Below, in pieces: positions 7,860 to 15,923 of a stretch of DNA of 64,000 nt (the stretch's first letter is position 1; each line of letters starts with the position of its first letter). The notes below the pieces were generated by a model. That model made no database searches, was not told where the DNA came from, and saw only the letters and a list, made by a program, of their open reading frames with translations. Location: positions 72,501-136,500 of the forward strand of contig NZ_CP040676.1 of the NCBI RefSeq assembly GCF_005960665.1, read 5' to 3'. The DNA is from Exiguobacterium mexicanum. GTDB taxonomy: Bacteria; Bacillota; Bacilli; Exiguobacteriales; Exiguobacteriaceae. The position numbers and the translations under genes were made by a program.

Positions 7860-9656
7860 ATGTGTGGAATTGTAGGAATGATTGGGAATACCGGAGCGAA
7901 GGAAATCCTTCTCAAAGGTCTTGAAAAACTCGAGTACCGCGGTTACGACTCGGCAGGTCTTGCTTTGATGCATGATAACGTGAACGTGCATAAAGAAGTC
8001 GGCCGGATTGCTGCGCTACGCGAAGTCGTCCCAGCAGAAGTAGATGGCACGATTGGAATCGGCCACACACGATGGGCAACACACGGGGTGCCGAGCGTGC
8101 CGAACGCCCACCCGCACCAGAGCACGACGGGCCGCTTCACGCTCGTCCACAACGGTGTCATCGAGAACGACGAACAGATCAAGGCGACACTCGACGTGCC
8201 GTTCCTCTCGGAGACGGACACGGAAGTCATCGTCCAGTTGATGGAGAAGAACTTCGTCGAACTCGGCGACGTCGAGGCGGCGTTCCGCAAGACGTTGTCT
8301 GAGCTCCACGGCTCGTACGCGATCGCGATGATCGACTCGGAAGATAAAGAACGCCTCTATATCGGCAAGAACAAGTCACCGCTCCTCGTCGGACTCGGCG
8401 ACGGCACGTTCAACGTCGTGGCGTCTGACGCGATGGCGATGCTCCAAGTGACGGACCAGTACCTCGAGCTCCACGACGGCGAAATCGTCATCTTGACGCG
8501 CGAATCGGCGACGATCAAGACACTCGACGGCGAAGTCCTCGAACGTGCCCCGTATACGGCCGAGATCGATGCGTCAGACATCGAGAAAGGCACGTACGCG
8601 CACTACATGTTGAAAGAGATGGACGAGCAACCAGCCGTCATCCGCAACATCATCCAGCACTACCAGAACGACGCCGGTGACATCGAGCTCACGGAAGGCG
8701 TGCGCTCGCTCGTCTCAGAAGCGGACCGCATCTATATCGTCGCCTGTGGTACGAGCTACCACGCTGGTCTCGTCGGCAAGCAATTGATTGAGCGCGTCGC
8801 AGGTGTGCCGACAGAAGTGCACGTCGCTTCAGAATTCGGTTACAACATGCCGCTCCTCACGGAGAAGCCGTTGTTCCTCTTCATCTCACAATCAGGTGAG
8901 ACAGCGGACAGCCGGGCCGTCCTCGTCGAAGTGAAGAAGCGCGGCTACAAGGCGCTCACACTCACGAACGTTGCCGGTTCGACGCTCTCACGTGAAGCGA
9001 ACGAAACGATGCTCCTCCACGCCGGCCCGGAGATCGCGGTCGCATCGACGAAAGCATACACGGCCCAAATCGCCGTGCTCGCCATCCTCGCCTACGACAT
9101 CGCTCGTGCGAACGGCAAGAAGCTTCCGTTTGACCTCATGACAGAGCTCGCGCGTGTCGCGACGATCATGGACTCGGTCATGGCTCAAAAAGAAATCTTT
9201 GAGCAATTGGCAGACAAGTTCTTGAAAGAGTCGCGCAACGCGTTCTTCCTCGGTCGCGGCATGGACTCATACGTCGGTCTCGAAGGTGCCCTCAAGCTCA
9301 AAGAGATCTCGTATATCCAAGCAGAAGGCTACCCAGGTGGTGAGCTCAAGCACGGACCGATCGCCTTGATTGAAGATGGCACACCGGTCATCACGCTCGT
9401 CTCGCAACCGAACACGCACCTCAACATCCGTGGAAACATCAAGGAAGTTGTCGCCCGTGGCGCCGTTGCCTGCACGATCTCGATGGAAGGCATGGAACAC
9501 GAGAGTGATTCATTCGTCTTGCCGCGTGTCGAGCCACTGCTCACGCCGCTCGTGACGGTATTACCGCTTCAACTCATCTCGTATTACGCGGCTCTTGCGC
9601 GTGATTGCGATGTCGACAAGCCACGTAACTTGGCGAAATCAGTCACAGTCGAATAA
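7860..9656 (+). CDS. glmS: glutamine-fructose-6-phosphate aminotransferase GlmS
   Basis: Makes glucosamine-6-phosphate from fructose-6-phosphate and glutamine, the committed step to UDP-GlcNAc. Cys2 (MCGIVGMIG) is the glutaminase nucleophile. Two SIS sugar-binding domains follow ([16 protein letters not shown]), and the end [13 protein letters not shown] is the typical C-terminus. 598 residues, normal length. ATG is preceded by GAGGAG. Much of the gene uses C-ending codons heavily, fitting high expression. It is controlled by the upstream ribozyme. Confidence 0.97.
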   Translation: MCGIVGMIGNTGAKEILLKGLEKLEYRGYDSAGLALMHDNVNVHKEVGRIAALREVVPAEVDGTIGIGHTRWATHGVPSVPNAHPHQSTTGRFTLVHNGVIENDEQIKATLDVPFLSETDTEVIVQLMEKNFVELGDVEAAFRKTLSELHGSYAIAMIDSEDKERLYIGKNKSPLLVGLGDGTFNVVASDAMAMLQVTDQYLELHDGEIVILTRESATIKTLDGEVLERAPYTAEIDASDIEKGTYAHYMLKEMDEQPAVIRNIIQHYQNDAGDIELTEGVRSLVSEADRIYIVACGTSYHAGLVGKQLIERVAGVPTEVHVASEFGYNMPLLTEKPLFLFISQSGETADSRAVLVEVKKRGYKALTLTNVAGSTLSREANETMLLHAGPEIAVASTKAYTAQIAVLAILAYDIARANGKKLPFDLMTELARVATIMDSVMAQKEIFEQLADKFLKESRNAFFLGRGMDSYVGLEGALKLKEISYIQAEGYPGGELKHGPIALIEDGTPVITLVSQPNTHLNIRGNIKEVVARGAVACTISMEGMEHESDSFVLPRVEPLLTPLVTVLPLQLISYYAALARDCDVDKPRNLAKSVTVE

Positions 9657-9663
9657 ACGGTAG

Positions 9664-9694
9664 GCCAAGATCTTTCGGGATCTTGGCTTTTTTT
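9664..9694 (+). terminator. glmS terminator
   Basis: GCCAAGATC and GATCTTGGC with a short loop, then TTTTTTT. Confidence 0.9.
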
Positions 9695-9701
9695 GTTGTG
9701 A

Positions 9702-9730
9702 TTTACGTCATGCGAACCGGCTTGTATACT
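9702..9730 (+). promoter_or_regulatory. candidate promoter of the leader peptide-MFS unit
   Basis: TTTACG (9702-9707), 17 bp, TATACT (9725-9730). An alternative -10, TATAAC, lies at 9736-9741. Confidence 0.55.
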
Positions 9731-9759
9731 GAAGGTATAACGACTAAGGAGAGAACGCC

Positions 9760-9813
9760 ATGCGAATCCAACTAGTTAACACATTCATCCTGCCGGAGGA
9801 CGTGCGTTCATAA
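9760..9813 (+). CDS. 17-residue leader peptide of the MFS gene
   Basis: The peptide is MRIQLVNTFILPEDVRS, starting at ATG behind AAGGAGAG (spacer about 6) and ending with TAA at 9811-9813. It has a full ribosome binding site and a promoter, and ends 60 nt before the MFS start. Codons 12-14 contain one arm (CGGAGGA, 9794-9800) of the downstream RNA switch. Short leaders of this kind control several antibiotic-inducible Gram-positive resistance genes. That this one senses a ribosome-targeting drug is inference. Confidence 0.72.
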   Translation: MRIQLVNTFILPEDVRS

Positions 9814-9876
9814 GTTGGCCACCTCCTCCGATGATTCACTGTATTGGAACAAACTATCGGAGGAACCATACAATTG
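9793..9876 (+). promoter_or_regulatory. three-arm translational attenuator
   Basis: Arm 1, CGGAGGA, is at 9794-9800 inside the leader. Arm 2, TCCTCCGAT, is at 9824-9832. Arm 3, ATCGGAGGA, is at 9856-9864 and is the ribosome binding site of the MFS gene. Arm 2 can pair with arm 1 (7 bp) or arm 3 (9 bp), but not both. Pairing 2:3 would hide the MFS start, and pairing 1:2 would free it. Confidence 0.68.
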
Positions 9877-11055
9877 AAGATTCAACAGCTTTACTATGCG
9901 GTCACGAGTTCGCGCTCGCTCATCATACAGATGGTGTTCACGTTGAACGCCATCTATTATGTGACGACCGCCGAGTTGAATGCGTTACAACTCGTCTTGA
10001 TCGGAACGATTTTAGAAGTATCGATTTTACTATTCGAGCTGCCCACCGGTCTCGTCGCCGATTTATATGGACGGAAGCAGTCGATGGTCATCGGCATCGG
10101 TTTGATTGGACTGGCCCATTTGCTAGAAGGGGGCATCCCTGAATTTTGGGCCATCGCGGTCGCGTCAGCGCTATGGGGTATCGGCTGGGCGTTCATCAGC
10201 GGGGCCGAACAGGCATGGATTGCCGATGAGATGGGGAATGACGGGTTAGAACAAGTGTTTTTGCGAGGCGCTCAATATAGTTCGCTCGGCCGCTTCGTCG
10301 GAATTGGGCTTGCCGTGCTCCTCGCCGAAGTCACGTCCGTCCAAACGACAATCGTGCTCGCCGGTGGGATGTTGGTCATGCTCGCGATCATCGCATGGCG
10401 CGTCTTGCCAGAGACGCGGTTCGAACCGATCACGCGGGCCGATACGTCGAACCTCGCGCAAGCAAAACGGACGGTTCGGGACGGATACACCCATATCCGT
10501 GGCAATTCGATTCTCGTCGGCTTGGCTGCCATCACGCTCGTCTGGGGTCTCGCTAGTGAAGGATTCGACTGGTTATGGGGCGCGCATTTGATTGAGACGT
10601 TCCAGTTGTCGGAACAGGCGGCCGTGTATTGGTTCGGCTTGTTCTATGCCGTCGCGTTTCTATTCAACATGCTGGTGTTGAAAGGTGTCGAGCTATACGT
10701 CAAAGGACACTATGCGACGACCTTGTTTTGGTTCAACGTGTTGCTCATCGTTGCGATGCTTGCTTTTGCTTCGATCGGACAGTTTTGGTTGGCCGTGTTG
10801 TTGTATTGGACGATTGCGGCACTGCGTAACGTGCACTACCCGCTCATGAGCGTCATGACGAACGAGCGGCTCCCGTCGAAAGGCCGGGCGACGATTTTGT
10901 CGATGTTCGGTCAGGTCGACGCGTTCGGTCAAGTCGCCGGGGGTCCGCTGGTTGGACTGCTCGCCCTGTACACGTCGATTCAAGGAGGGCTCGGGGCAGC
11001 GGCGCTCTTGCTCGTCCCGATGTTGGTTTTCTTGAGAAAAATCAAGCACCATTGA
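9874..11055 (+). CDS. MFS transporter, probable drug efflux pump
   Basis: A major facilitator with about 12 hydrophobic helices in 393 residues. The loop 2-3 motif is seen as GLVADLYGRKQS, and GTILEVSILLFELPTG precedes it. The start is taken as TTG 9874 (MKIQQLYYAVTSS) because ATCGGAGGA lies 9 nt before it; a TTG at 9844 has no site. The substrate is unknown. The leader peptide and attenuator suggest induction by a translation inhibitor, as in Mef- or Tet-type pumps. Transcribed alone, ending at a terminator. Confidence 0.85.
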   Translation: MKIQQLYYAVTSSRSLIIQMVFTLNAIYYVTTAELNALQLVLIGTILEVSILLFELPTGLVADLYGRKQSMVIGIGLIGLAHLLEGGIPEFWAIAVASALWGIGWAFISGAEQAWIADEMGNDGLEQVFLRGAQYSSLGRFVGIGLAVLLAEVTSVQTTIVLAGGMLVMLAIIAWRVLPETRFEPITRADTSNLAQAKRTVRDGYTHIRGNSILVGLAAITLVWGLASEGFDWLWGAHLIETFQLSEQAAVYWFGLFYAVAFLFNMLVLKGVELYVKGHYATTLFWFNVLLIVAMLAFASIGQFWLAVLLYWTIAALRNVHYPLMSVMTNERLPSKGRATILSMFGQVDAFGQVAGGPLVGLLALYTSIQGGLGAAALLLVPMLVFLRKIKHH

Positions 11056-11058
11056 GGC

Positions 11059-11096
11059 AAAGACCGTCCCGTGATTCGTTCGAGGGCGGTCTTTTT
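11059..11096 (+). terminator. MFS gene terminator
   Basis: AAAGACCGTCCC and GGGCGGTCTTT with one T-G pair, followed by TT and an A-rich end. Confidence 0.85.
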
Positions 11097-11198
11097 ATGT
11101 GTCAAACTGCTAACAAATCATCGTATCGGTCTTAAAAACGTCTCATCACCTCGATAGCAGGGTAACGTATACACATAAAGACGTAAGGGAGAGATTCG

Positions 11199-11759
11199 AT
11201 GAGACAGAAAAAATGGATGACGGGTTTGAGCGCGATGTTGCTCGCGACGACTTTGGCAGCTTGTGGGGATGCCGAGGAAGAACAGACGAGCGATTCGACA
11301 GAAGAACATTCGGACCATTCGATGATGGACCATTCGGGATCAGGAGAGGTGCCGAGCGGGTTAAGTGAAGCGACAGATCCGACGTTCCCGGTCGGGTCGA
11401 CCGCGATGATGACGGCCGACCACATGCCGGGCATGGATGGCACCGAAGCGACAATCGTCGGTGCATATGACACGACCGTCTATTCGGTTTCTTATACCCC
11501 GACGGATGGAGGTGACCCGGTCGAAGATCACAAGTGGGTCATCCATGAAGAACTCGACAATCCAGGTGAGGCACCGTTAGAAGAAGGGACCGAAGCTACT
11601 CTGGCCACAGACCACATGGACGGGATGGACGGCGCCGAGGCGACGATTGATTCGGCCGAACAGACGACGGTGTATATGGTCGACTTCACCACAAACGACG
11701 GGGAAGACGTCACGAACCATAAATGGGTCACAGAGGATGAACTCGAAGCCATGAACTAA
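11199..11759 (+). CDS. YdhK/DUF1541 lipoprotein, tandem domains
   Basis: Secreted lipoprotein of unknown role; the family is often linked to metal or copper response. The signal peptide ends in lipobox LAAC (Cys22). A His/Met/Asp-rich linker (HSDHSMMDHS) follows, then two copies of the DUF1541 repeat, each with MxxDHMxGMDGxEATI and TTVYxVxFT, ending DHKWVIHEEL and NHKWVTEDEL. The His-Met rich stretches could bind copper, which is inference. Single-gene unit with its own terminator. Confidence 0.88.
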   Translation: MRQKKWMTGLSAMLLATTLAACGDAEEEQTSDSTEEHSDHSMMDHSGSGEVPSGLSEATDPTFPVGSTAMMTADHMPGMDGTEATIVGAYDTTVYSVSYTPTDGGDPVEDHKWVIHEELDNPGEAPLEEGTEATLATDHMDGMDGAEATIDSAEQTTVYMVDFTTNDGEDVTNHKWVTEDELEAMN

Positions 11760-11764
11760 GGATG

Positions 11765-11792
11765 AACCTCAGAGAAATCTGAGGTTTTTATT
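11765..11792 (+). terminator. terminator of the YdhK gene
   Basis: AACCTCAGA and TCTGAGGTT with a short A-rich loop, then a T run, 5 nt after the stop. Confidence 0.82.
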
Positions 11793-11811
11793 TATTTACG
11801 ATGATTATTTA

Positions 11812-11840
11812 TTGATAAACGATAAAAGTGAGGTTATGAT
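11812..11840 (+). promoter_or_regulatory. sigma-A promoter of the DUF2975-XRE pair
   Basis: TTGATA (11812-11817), 17 bp, TATGAT (11835-11840), 33 nt before the DUF2975 start. Confidence 0.75.
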
Positions 11841-11872
11841 GAAGCTATCAAACGAAGTGAGGTGGCTTCATC

Positions 11873-12352
11873 ATGAAACGAGAGACGGTTTTTTTACGGC
11901 TGGCCGTATTCGTTCTGGCTGTCCCGATTGTGGCGGCCTGCTTGTTTTTGCTTCCATACATTTGGCGCGAGGCGGTCGAGAGCGGGAGTTGGATTGAGGA
12001 CTCAATTCGCCCGATTGTGATTGGCATGTACGTATCGGCCATCCCGTTCTTCATTGCGCTGTTCCAAGCGTTCATGTTGCTACGGTTGATTGACCGCGAC
12101 GAAGGGTTCTCGTATCGGGCTGTCCAATCACTCCGCATGATCAAGTATTGTGCGTTGACGATCACGGCCGTTTATATCGGGACGCTCCCGTTCTTCTACT
12201 GGTTCGCCGAGCGAGATGATGCGCCTGGGTTCCTTCTCATCGGGCTTGTCTTTGTGTTTGCCGCGTTCGTCGTCGCCGTATTCGCGGAACTGTTACAGAA
12301 ACTATTGAAGCGTGCCATCGACATGAAGCAAGAAAATGATTTGACGGTCTGA
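11873..12352 (+). CDS. DUF2975 membrane protein (YoaS-like)
   Basis: A 159-residue membrane protein with four predicted helices: about 9-29, 48-70, 95-117 and 121-143. ATG lies behind GTGAGGTGG. Paired with a small XRE regulator 10 nt downstream, the same arrangement as B. subtilis yoaS-yozG. Function unknown. In such pairs the regulator probably controls the operon, which is inference. Confidence 0.83.
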   Translation: MKRETVFLRLAVFVLAVPIVAACLFLLPYIWREAVESGSWIEDSIRPIVIGMYVSAIPFFIALFQAFMLLRLIDRDEGFSYRAVQSLRMIKYCALTITAVYIGTLPFFYWFAERDDAPGFLLIGLVFVFAAFVVAVFAELLQKLLKRAIDMKQENDLTV

Positions 12353-12362
12353 GGTGAGATAG

Positions 12363-12569
12363 ATGGCGATTATCGTAAATCTTGACGTAATGTTGGCGAA
12401 ACGAAAGATTAGTGTGACCGAGCTGTCTGAAAAAGTGGGCATCACAATGGCAAACTTGTCGATTTTAAAGACGGGCAAAGCGAAAGCAATTCGTTTCTCG
12501 ACGCTCGAAGCAATCTGTCAGGCGCTCGACTGTCAGCCGGGCGACATTTTAGAATATCGGGAAGAGTGA
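12363..12569 (+). CDS. small XRE-family regulator (YozG-like)
   Basis: A 68-residue Cro/C1 helix-turn-helix protein with almost no other domain. The DNA-binding helices are ISVTELSEKVGITMANLSILKTGK (about 15-38), then FSTLEAICQALDCQPGDILEYRE, typical of the family end. Preceded by GAGGTGAG; second gene of the DUF2975 operon and directly before a terminator. Confidence 0.88.
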   Translation: MAIIVNLDVMLAKRKISVTELSEKVGITMANLSILKTGKAKAIRFSTLEAICQALDCQPGDILEYREE

Positions 12570-12572
12570 TGG

Positions 12573-12597
12573 ACAGGGCGAGCGCCCTGTTTTTTTG
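12573..12597 (+). terminator. terminator of the DUF2975-XRE operon
   Basis: ACAGGGC and GCCCTGT with a 4-nt loop, then seven T. Confidence 0.9.
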
Positions 12598-12604
12598 TGG
12601 AGTT

Positions 12605-12630
12605 TGAAACATTTTCCATCACGTTGCGTA
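12605..12630 (+). promoter_or_regulatory. predicted sigma-W promoter before the DUF975 gene
   Basis: TGAAAC (12605-12610), exactly 16 nt, then CGTA (12627-12630): a perfect match to the known sigma-W consensus. It lies 35 nt before the predicted ATG. Confidence 0.78.
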
Positions 12631-12665
12631 TAAGACAGGAAAGAGGAACGAAAAGGGGAAACGAG

Positions 12666-13352
12666 ATGATTCAGACATGGAATGAACGGGCGCACAAAGC
12701 GTTAAAAGGAAAGGCAGGGCTATTACTCATCTGGTCGTTCGCCTGCTCTGTGATGTTAGAATTGGGGTTGATGGCAGACCCGACTTATTACGGTTTGACG
12801 GTGGAGTCACTGCCGCTGACCGTGCTCAGTTTAGGTGGCATCTTAGTTTATATCGCCCTTTATCCGGTTAACGTCGGATACAACTGGCTCATCTTAAAGA
12901 CGGTACGAGATCAGCCGATTCGCTGGAGTGATGTGTTCGACCCGTTTCGTCACCGCTATGGAAAACATTTGCTCGCAACAATTCTCGTCATATTGTTCCA
13001 AGTACTATGGACATTGTTGCTAGTCGTACCAGGAATCATAAAGTATTTCTCGTATGCGTTCACATACTTCATCTTACGCGACGAACCAGAACTGTCTGCT
13101 ACAGAGGTAATCACAAAATCGAGAACGATGATGCGCGGACGAAAGTGGGATGCGTTCAAACTCATTTTGCCATTCGTTCCGATGTATCTAGTCGGTTTGA
13201 CTTTTTATATACAACTTGATTTGGTCATCCTCGGGTCATGGATTTTCCTCGTCGCACTAGCACTCATCCGCCCGTTCATCGTCAGCCGTTTCGCCGTCAT
13301 GTATGAAGACGCGCGTATCGAGTATGACGAGCAGTGGAATCGCTCGGCGTGA
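12666..13352 (+). CDS. DUF975 family membrane protein
   Basis: A 228-residue membrane protein with about five to six hydrophobic segments. It carries the family landmark VVPGIIKYFSYAFTYFILRDEPELSATEVITKSRTMMRGRK (about 115-155), given here as positions and key residues P-G-I-x-K and S-x-x-M-M-x-G. The start is ATG 12666 behind AAGGGG; an in-frame GTG at 12597 lies upstream of the promoter and is rejected. Function unknown. The sigma-W promoter suggests a role in envelope stress or peptide defence. Confidence 0.84.
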   Translation: MIQTWNERAHKALKGKAGLLLIWSFACSVMLELGLMADPTYYGLTVESLPLTVLSLGGILVYIALYPVNVGYNWLILKTVRDQPIRWSDVFDPFRHRYGKHLLATILVILFQVLWTLLLVVPGIIKYFSYAFTYFILRDEPELSATEVITKSRTMMRGRKWDAFKLILPFVPMYLVGLTFYIQLDLVILGSWIFLVALALIRPFIVSRFAVMYEDARIEYDEQWNRSA

Positions 13353-13420
13353 AGCGCATCGGTTCCGGCGTATGAGTCCTCGGGCATGATACAATCTTCC
13401 TGACAGAAGGGGGAATGGAC

Positions 13421-14353
13421 ATGAACATCGGTATTATTGGTGCCGGACTGAGCGGGATTGTCGCAGCACGCGACCTCGCCCGTCACGGCCATACAGTTGA
13501 ATTGATTGAGAAGAGTCGGAGCGTCGGGGGACGCTTGGCGACGAGGCGGATCGGAGACGGCAAAGCCGATCAAGGAGCTGTCTATTTCACCGTACGAGGG
13601 GAAGAACTCAAACAAGATGTCGCCGACTGGCAGATGGAAGGGTGGGTGAACGTCTGGTACGCTGACCCGTATCCGCGCTACGTCGCCGTCGACGGGATGA
13701 ACGCCTTGGCCAAACGGTTGGCTGACGGATTGACCGTCCATTTGAACGAACGGGCCGAGACGGTCACGACACGAGATGGTCAGGTCAGCGTCCAGACGGA
13801 TGTGACGACGCGGCAGTATGACCGTCTCCTCATCACGTCGCCGCTCCCGCAGACGCTCGACTTGCTCGCAGATTTTCCGATCGATGCGGCGTTACGTGAA
13901 TTGACGTACGCCCCGACGTTTGTCGGCTTGTTCGAATTGGCAAGCGATACTCGCATCGGTCCGGACGGGATTCTCGATACAGACTTGGTGCCGGGTATCT
14001 TGAAAGTCATCAACAACCGCCAAAAAGGCATCTCGGCGACCGAACTCGTCAGCGTCTATATGGACGAGTCGTGGAGCGAGGAGTGGTATGAACGAGCGGA
14101 CGAAGACACGCTTCGTGAGATTGAGCGCCTGTTGCAAACGGTGACAGGGTCGGCGGTGATTCAATCGAGGCAGTTGAAACGGTGGCGCTATGCGCAGGCG
14201 ACCGACGTCTGGAACGAGCCTTACCATCGATTGCGTGACGAGCCGATTTTCTTGGCCGGTGACGTCTTCCTCGAGCCGGATGACACTTCAGGCCGGACTC
14301 GGTTCGAGAGCGCGTACGTCTCAGGACTCCGTGTCGCGGAAGCGATGCGTTAA
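13421..14353 (+). CDS. FAD-dependent oxidoreductase, renalase-like
   Basis: A 310-residue flavoprotein. The N-terminus IGIIGAGLSGIVAARDL is the dinucleotide-binding GxGxxG fold (5-10), followed by Glu-ending strand VELIEKS and the GGRLATRR motif typical of amine oxidase/renalase-like proteins. The end FAGDVFLEPD-type segment (LAGDVFLEPDDTSGRT) contacts FAD. ATG 13421 is chosen because AAGGGGGA lies 6-7 nt upstream; ATG 13415 is too close. Substrate unknown. Monocistronic, with a terminator. Confidence 0.8.
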   Translation: MNIGIIGAGLSGIVAARDLARHGHTVELIEKSRSVGGRLATRRIGDGKADQGAVYFTVRGEELKQDVADWQMEGWVNVWYADPYPRYVAVDGMNALAKRLADGLTVHLNERAETVTTRDGQVSVQTDVTTRQYDRLLITSPLPQTLDLLADFPIDAALRELTYAPTFVGLFELASDTRIGPDGILDTDLVPGILKVINNRQKGISATELVSVYMDESWSEEWYERADEDTLREIERLLQTVTGSAVIQSRQLKRWRYAQATDVWNEPYHRLRDEPIFLAGDVFLEPDDTSGRTRFESAYVSGLRVAEAMR

Positions 14354-14374
14354 ACCTTCTTCGGAAGGTTTTTT
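14353..14374 (+). terminator. terminator of the oxidoreductase gene
   Basis: AACCTTC-TTCG-GAAGGTT tetraloop hairpin followed by TTTT, starting at the stop codon. Confidence 0.88.
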
Positions 14375-14424
14375 CATGACCGTGCCGAATAGTCAGACAT
14401 ATGAATTGGAGAGGGGAATCAGAC

Positions 14425-14900
14425 ATGGGGATGGTTGGCGCATACATGCGGGTATCGGTCGAAGAGTTGACAGCACTGCTTCAAGAGCCGGAGCGTTTCG
14501 AGCGACTGTTAGAAGATAAGGAACGACAGACCGATATCGATAAGGCGTGGCACGGTCTTTACTTTTTATTGACCGGGGCGACCGATTTGAACGAGATCGA
14601 CCGTCATTCGCTCGGGAAGGCAGTCTTCGGAGGGGATGTCATCGACGAAGAGACGGGCATCGCCTATTTGATGCCGGGAGAAGTCGAGGACTTGTCGACC
14701 TGACTTCAATACATCGAGCTGGAGGCGCTAGAAGCGCGCTACGACGTCGCGACGATGAATGAGCAGGAACTGTGTACCCATTTGAACGGGAGTGGGGACT
14801 CGAGGAAAAACAGTACTTATTGGACCAGTTCGATGAGTTGAAACGTGTCTTCGCCCAGGCGTCGAGACAGCGGGAGGCGCTCGTCACATGGATCGGGTAA
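14425..14900 (+). pseudogene. DUF1877 family gene, inactivated by a stop and a frameshift
   Basis: The frame starts at ATG 14425 (MGMVGAYMRVSVEEL) behind GAGGGG and reads through KAWHGLYFLLTGATD, a DUF1877 signature, to a TGA at 14701-14703 (about residue 93). The same frame continues as LQYIELEALEARYDVATMNEQEL. Near 14770 the family sequence resumes one base shifted as YPFEREWGLEEKQYLL and goes on to TAA 14898-14900. An intact relative would be about 158 residues. Two separate lesions argue against one sequencing error. It overlaps the next gene by 13 nt, so the ancestral gene headed an operon. Confidence 0.82.
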
Positions 14901-15391
14901 GCGTAAAGGCGTTACGTCTTCAAGATGAGGCGTTGCTGTATGAGTTCGAGTGCGAGAATCGCACGTATTTCGAGCGTTCGGTTACGAGCCGAGGCGACAC
15001 CTACTATGAGCCGGAATCATTCCATCAGGCGTTGCAGCAACTATTGAGCGAGCAGGCGGACGTGGACGGATGCTATTACTTGATGTGGTGCGACGATACA
15101 ATCGTCGGGCGTCGGGACGTCCATCACACCGATGCCGACACTGGTGAGGTCGGTTACCGGGTCGGGGCGGAGCATGGGGGACGCGGGTATGCCACGGCGG
15201 CCCTGCGCCAATTGCTGACGTTCAAGTTGCCTGGATTCAAAGGATTGAGAGCTGAGACGACAAGCGACAACGTGGCGTCCCAACACGTATTAAGGGGTGC
15301 CGGTTTTATCCGTGACGGCGAGGTACGACAGATAGAATGGGGAGGACGAACGCTGACGTTTAATACGTATGTATATCCACTCGACCGGTGA
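14888..15391 (+). CDS. GNAT family N-acetyltransferase
   Basis: A 167-residue GNAT of the RimJ/RimL type; uses acetyl-CoA on an unknown amine. The acetyl-CoA loop is seen as VGYRVGAEHGGRGYATAALRQLL (about 96-118, Q/RxxGxG/A), then NVASQHVLRGAGF, the usual fourth motif. Its ATG lies inside the end of the decayed DUF1877 gene, so it was probably translationally coupled to it and now depends on reading through a broken partner. Confidence 0.85.
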   Translation: MDRVSVKALRLQDEALLYEFECENRTYFERSVTSRGDTYYEPESFHQALQQLLSEQADVDGCYYLMWCDDTIVGRRDVHHTDADTGEVGYRVGAEHGGRGYATAALRQLLTFKLPGFKGLRAETTSDNVASQHVLRGAGFIRDGEVRQIEWGGRTLTFNTYVYPLDR

Positions 15392-15417
15392 AGGAACGAC
15401 TTCATCGGTCGTTTTAG

Positions 15418-15446
15418 TTGACGGTTGATAGTTTAGGACATAAACT
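15418..15446 (+). promoter_or_regulatory. promoter of the marR-MMPL operon
   Basis: TTGACG (15418-15423), 17 bp, TAAACT (15441-15446). The spacer and -10 are covered by the palindromic operator at 15427-15449. Confidence 0.7.
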
Positions 15447-15449
15447 ATC
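15427..15449. promoter_or_regulatory. palindromic operator 1 of the MarR regulator
   Basis: Perfect inverted repeat GATAGTTTA (15427-15435), GGACA, TAAACTATC (15441-15449), lying over the promoter. Confidence 0.75.
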
Positions 15450-15457
15450 TTTATCTA

Positions 15458-15472
15458 GTTTAGGGGGTAAAC
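15458..15472. promoter_or_regulatory. palindromic operator 2 of the MarR regulator
   Basis: GTTTA, GGGGG, TAAAC: a shorter copy of operator 1 with the same 5-bp spacer, overlapping the marR ribosome binding site. Confidence 0.55.
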
Positions 15473-15476
15473 CAAA

Positions 15477-15920
15477 ATGAAAGAATTGATGCGGGAGGCC
15501 GTCCAGTTGTTCGAAGAGGTCATGTTCCAAGGTGCGGAGCATGTCATCGAGGCGATGGACGGTGACGTCTGGCATGACTATTCGCGGGAACAACTGCAGC
15601 TACTCAAACTGCTCGAACAGTTCGGTCCGATTCAAGCCGGCCAGTTGGCCCAAAAACAAGGAGTTCATAAGAGCGCCGTCTCCAACCGGTTAAAAAAGCT
15701 CGTCGACAAAGAGCTCGTCGTCAGTCGACGCGGGCATGACCAGCGCGAGCGGTTGATCGAGTTGACGGAAGCCGGACATCGCATCGTCGAAGAAGCGGAT
15801 GCGGCCGTCTACCGTTACGTTGAATCGTTGCTCGACGGAAACATCGAAGAGACAGAAATCGAACAGTTCGTCCGGACGTTCCGGAAAATTAAACAGCTGC
15901 TTCGAATTGGGGAGGAATAA
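15477..15920 (+). CDS. MarR family transcriptional regulator (YdgG-like)
   Basis: A 147-residue winged-helix repressor. Recognition region IQAGQLAQKQGVHKSAVSNRLKKLVDKELV (about 59-90), wing RRGHDQRERLIELTEAG. It lies 3 nt upstream of an MMPL transporter, the same pair as B. subtilis ydgG-ydgH. Two palindromic sites over its own promoter and ribosome binding site suggest autorepression, relieved by an unknown ligand that is probably exported by the neighbour. Confidence 0.9.
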   Translation: MKELMREAVQLFEEVMFQGAEHVIEAMDGDVWHDYSREQLQLLKLLEQFGPIQAGQLAQKQGVHKSAVSNRLKKLVDKELVVSRRGHDQRERLIELTEAGHRIVEEADAAVYRYVESLLDGNIEETEIEQFVRTFRKIKQLLRIGEE

Positions 15921-15923
15921 CAC

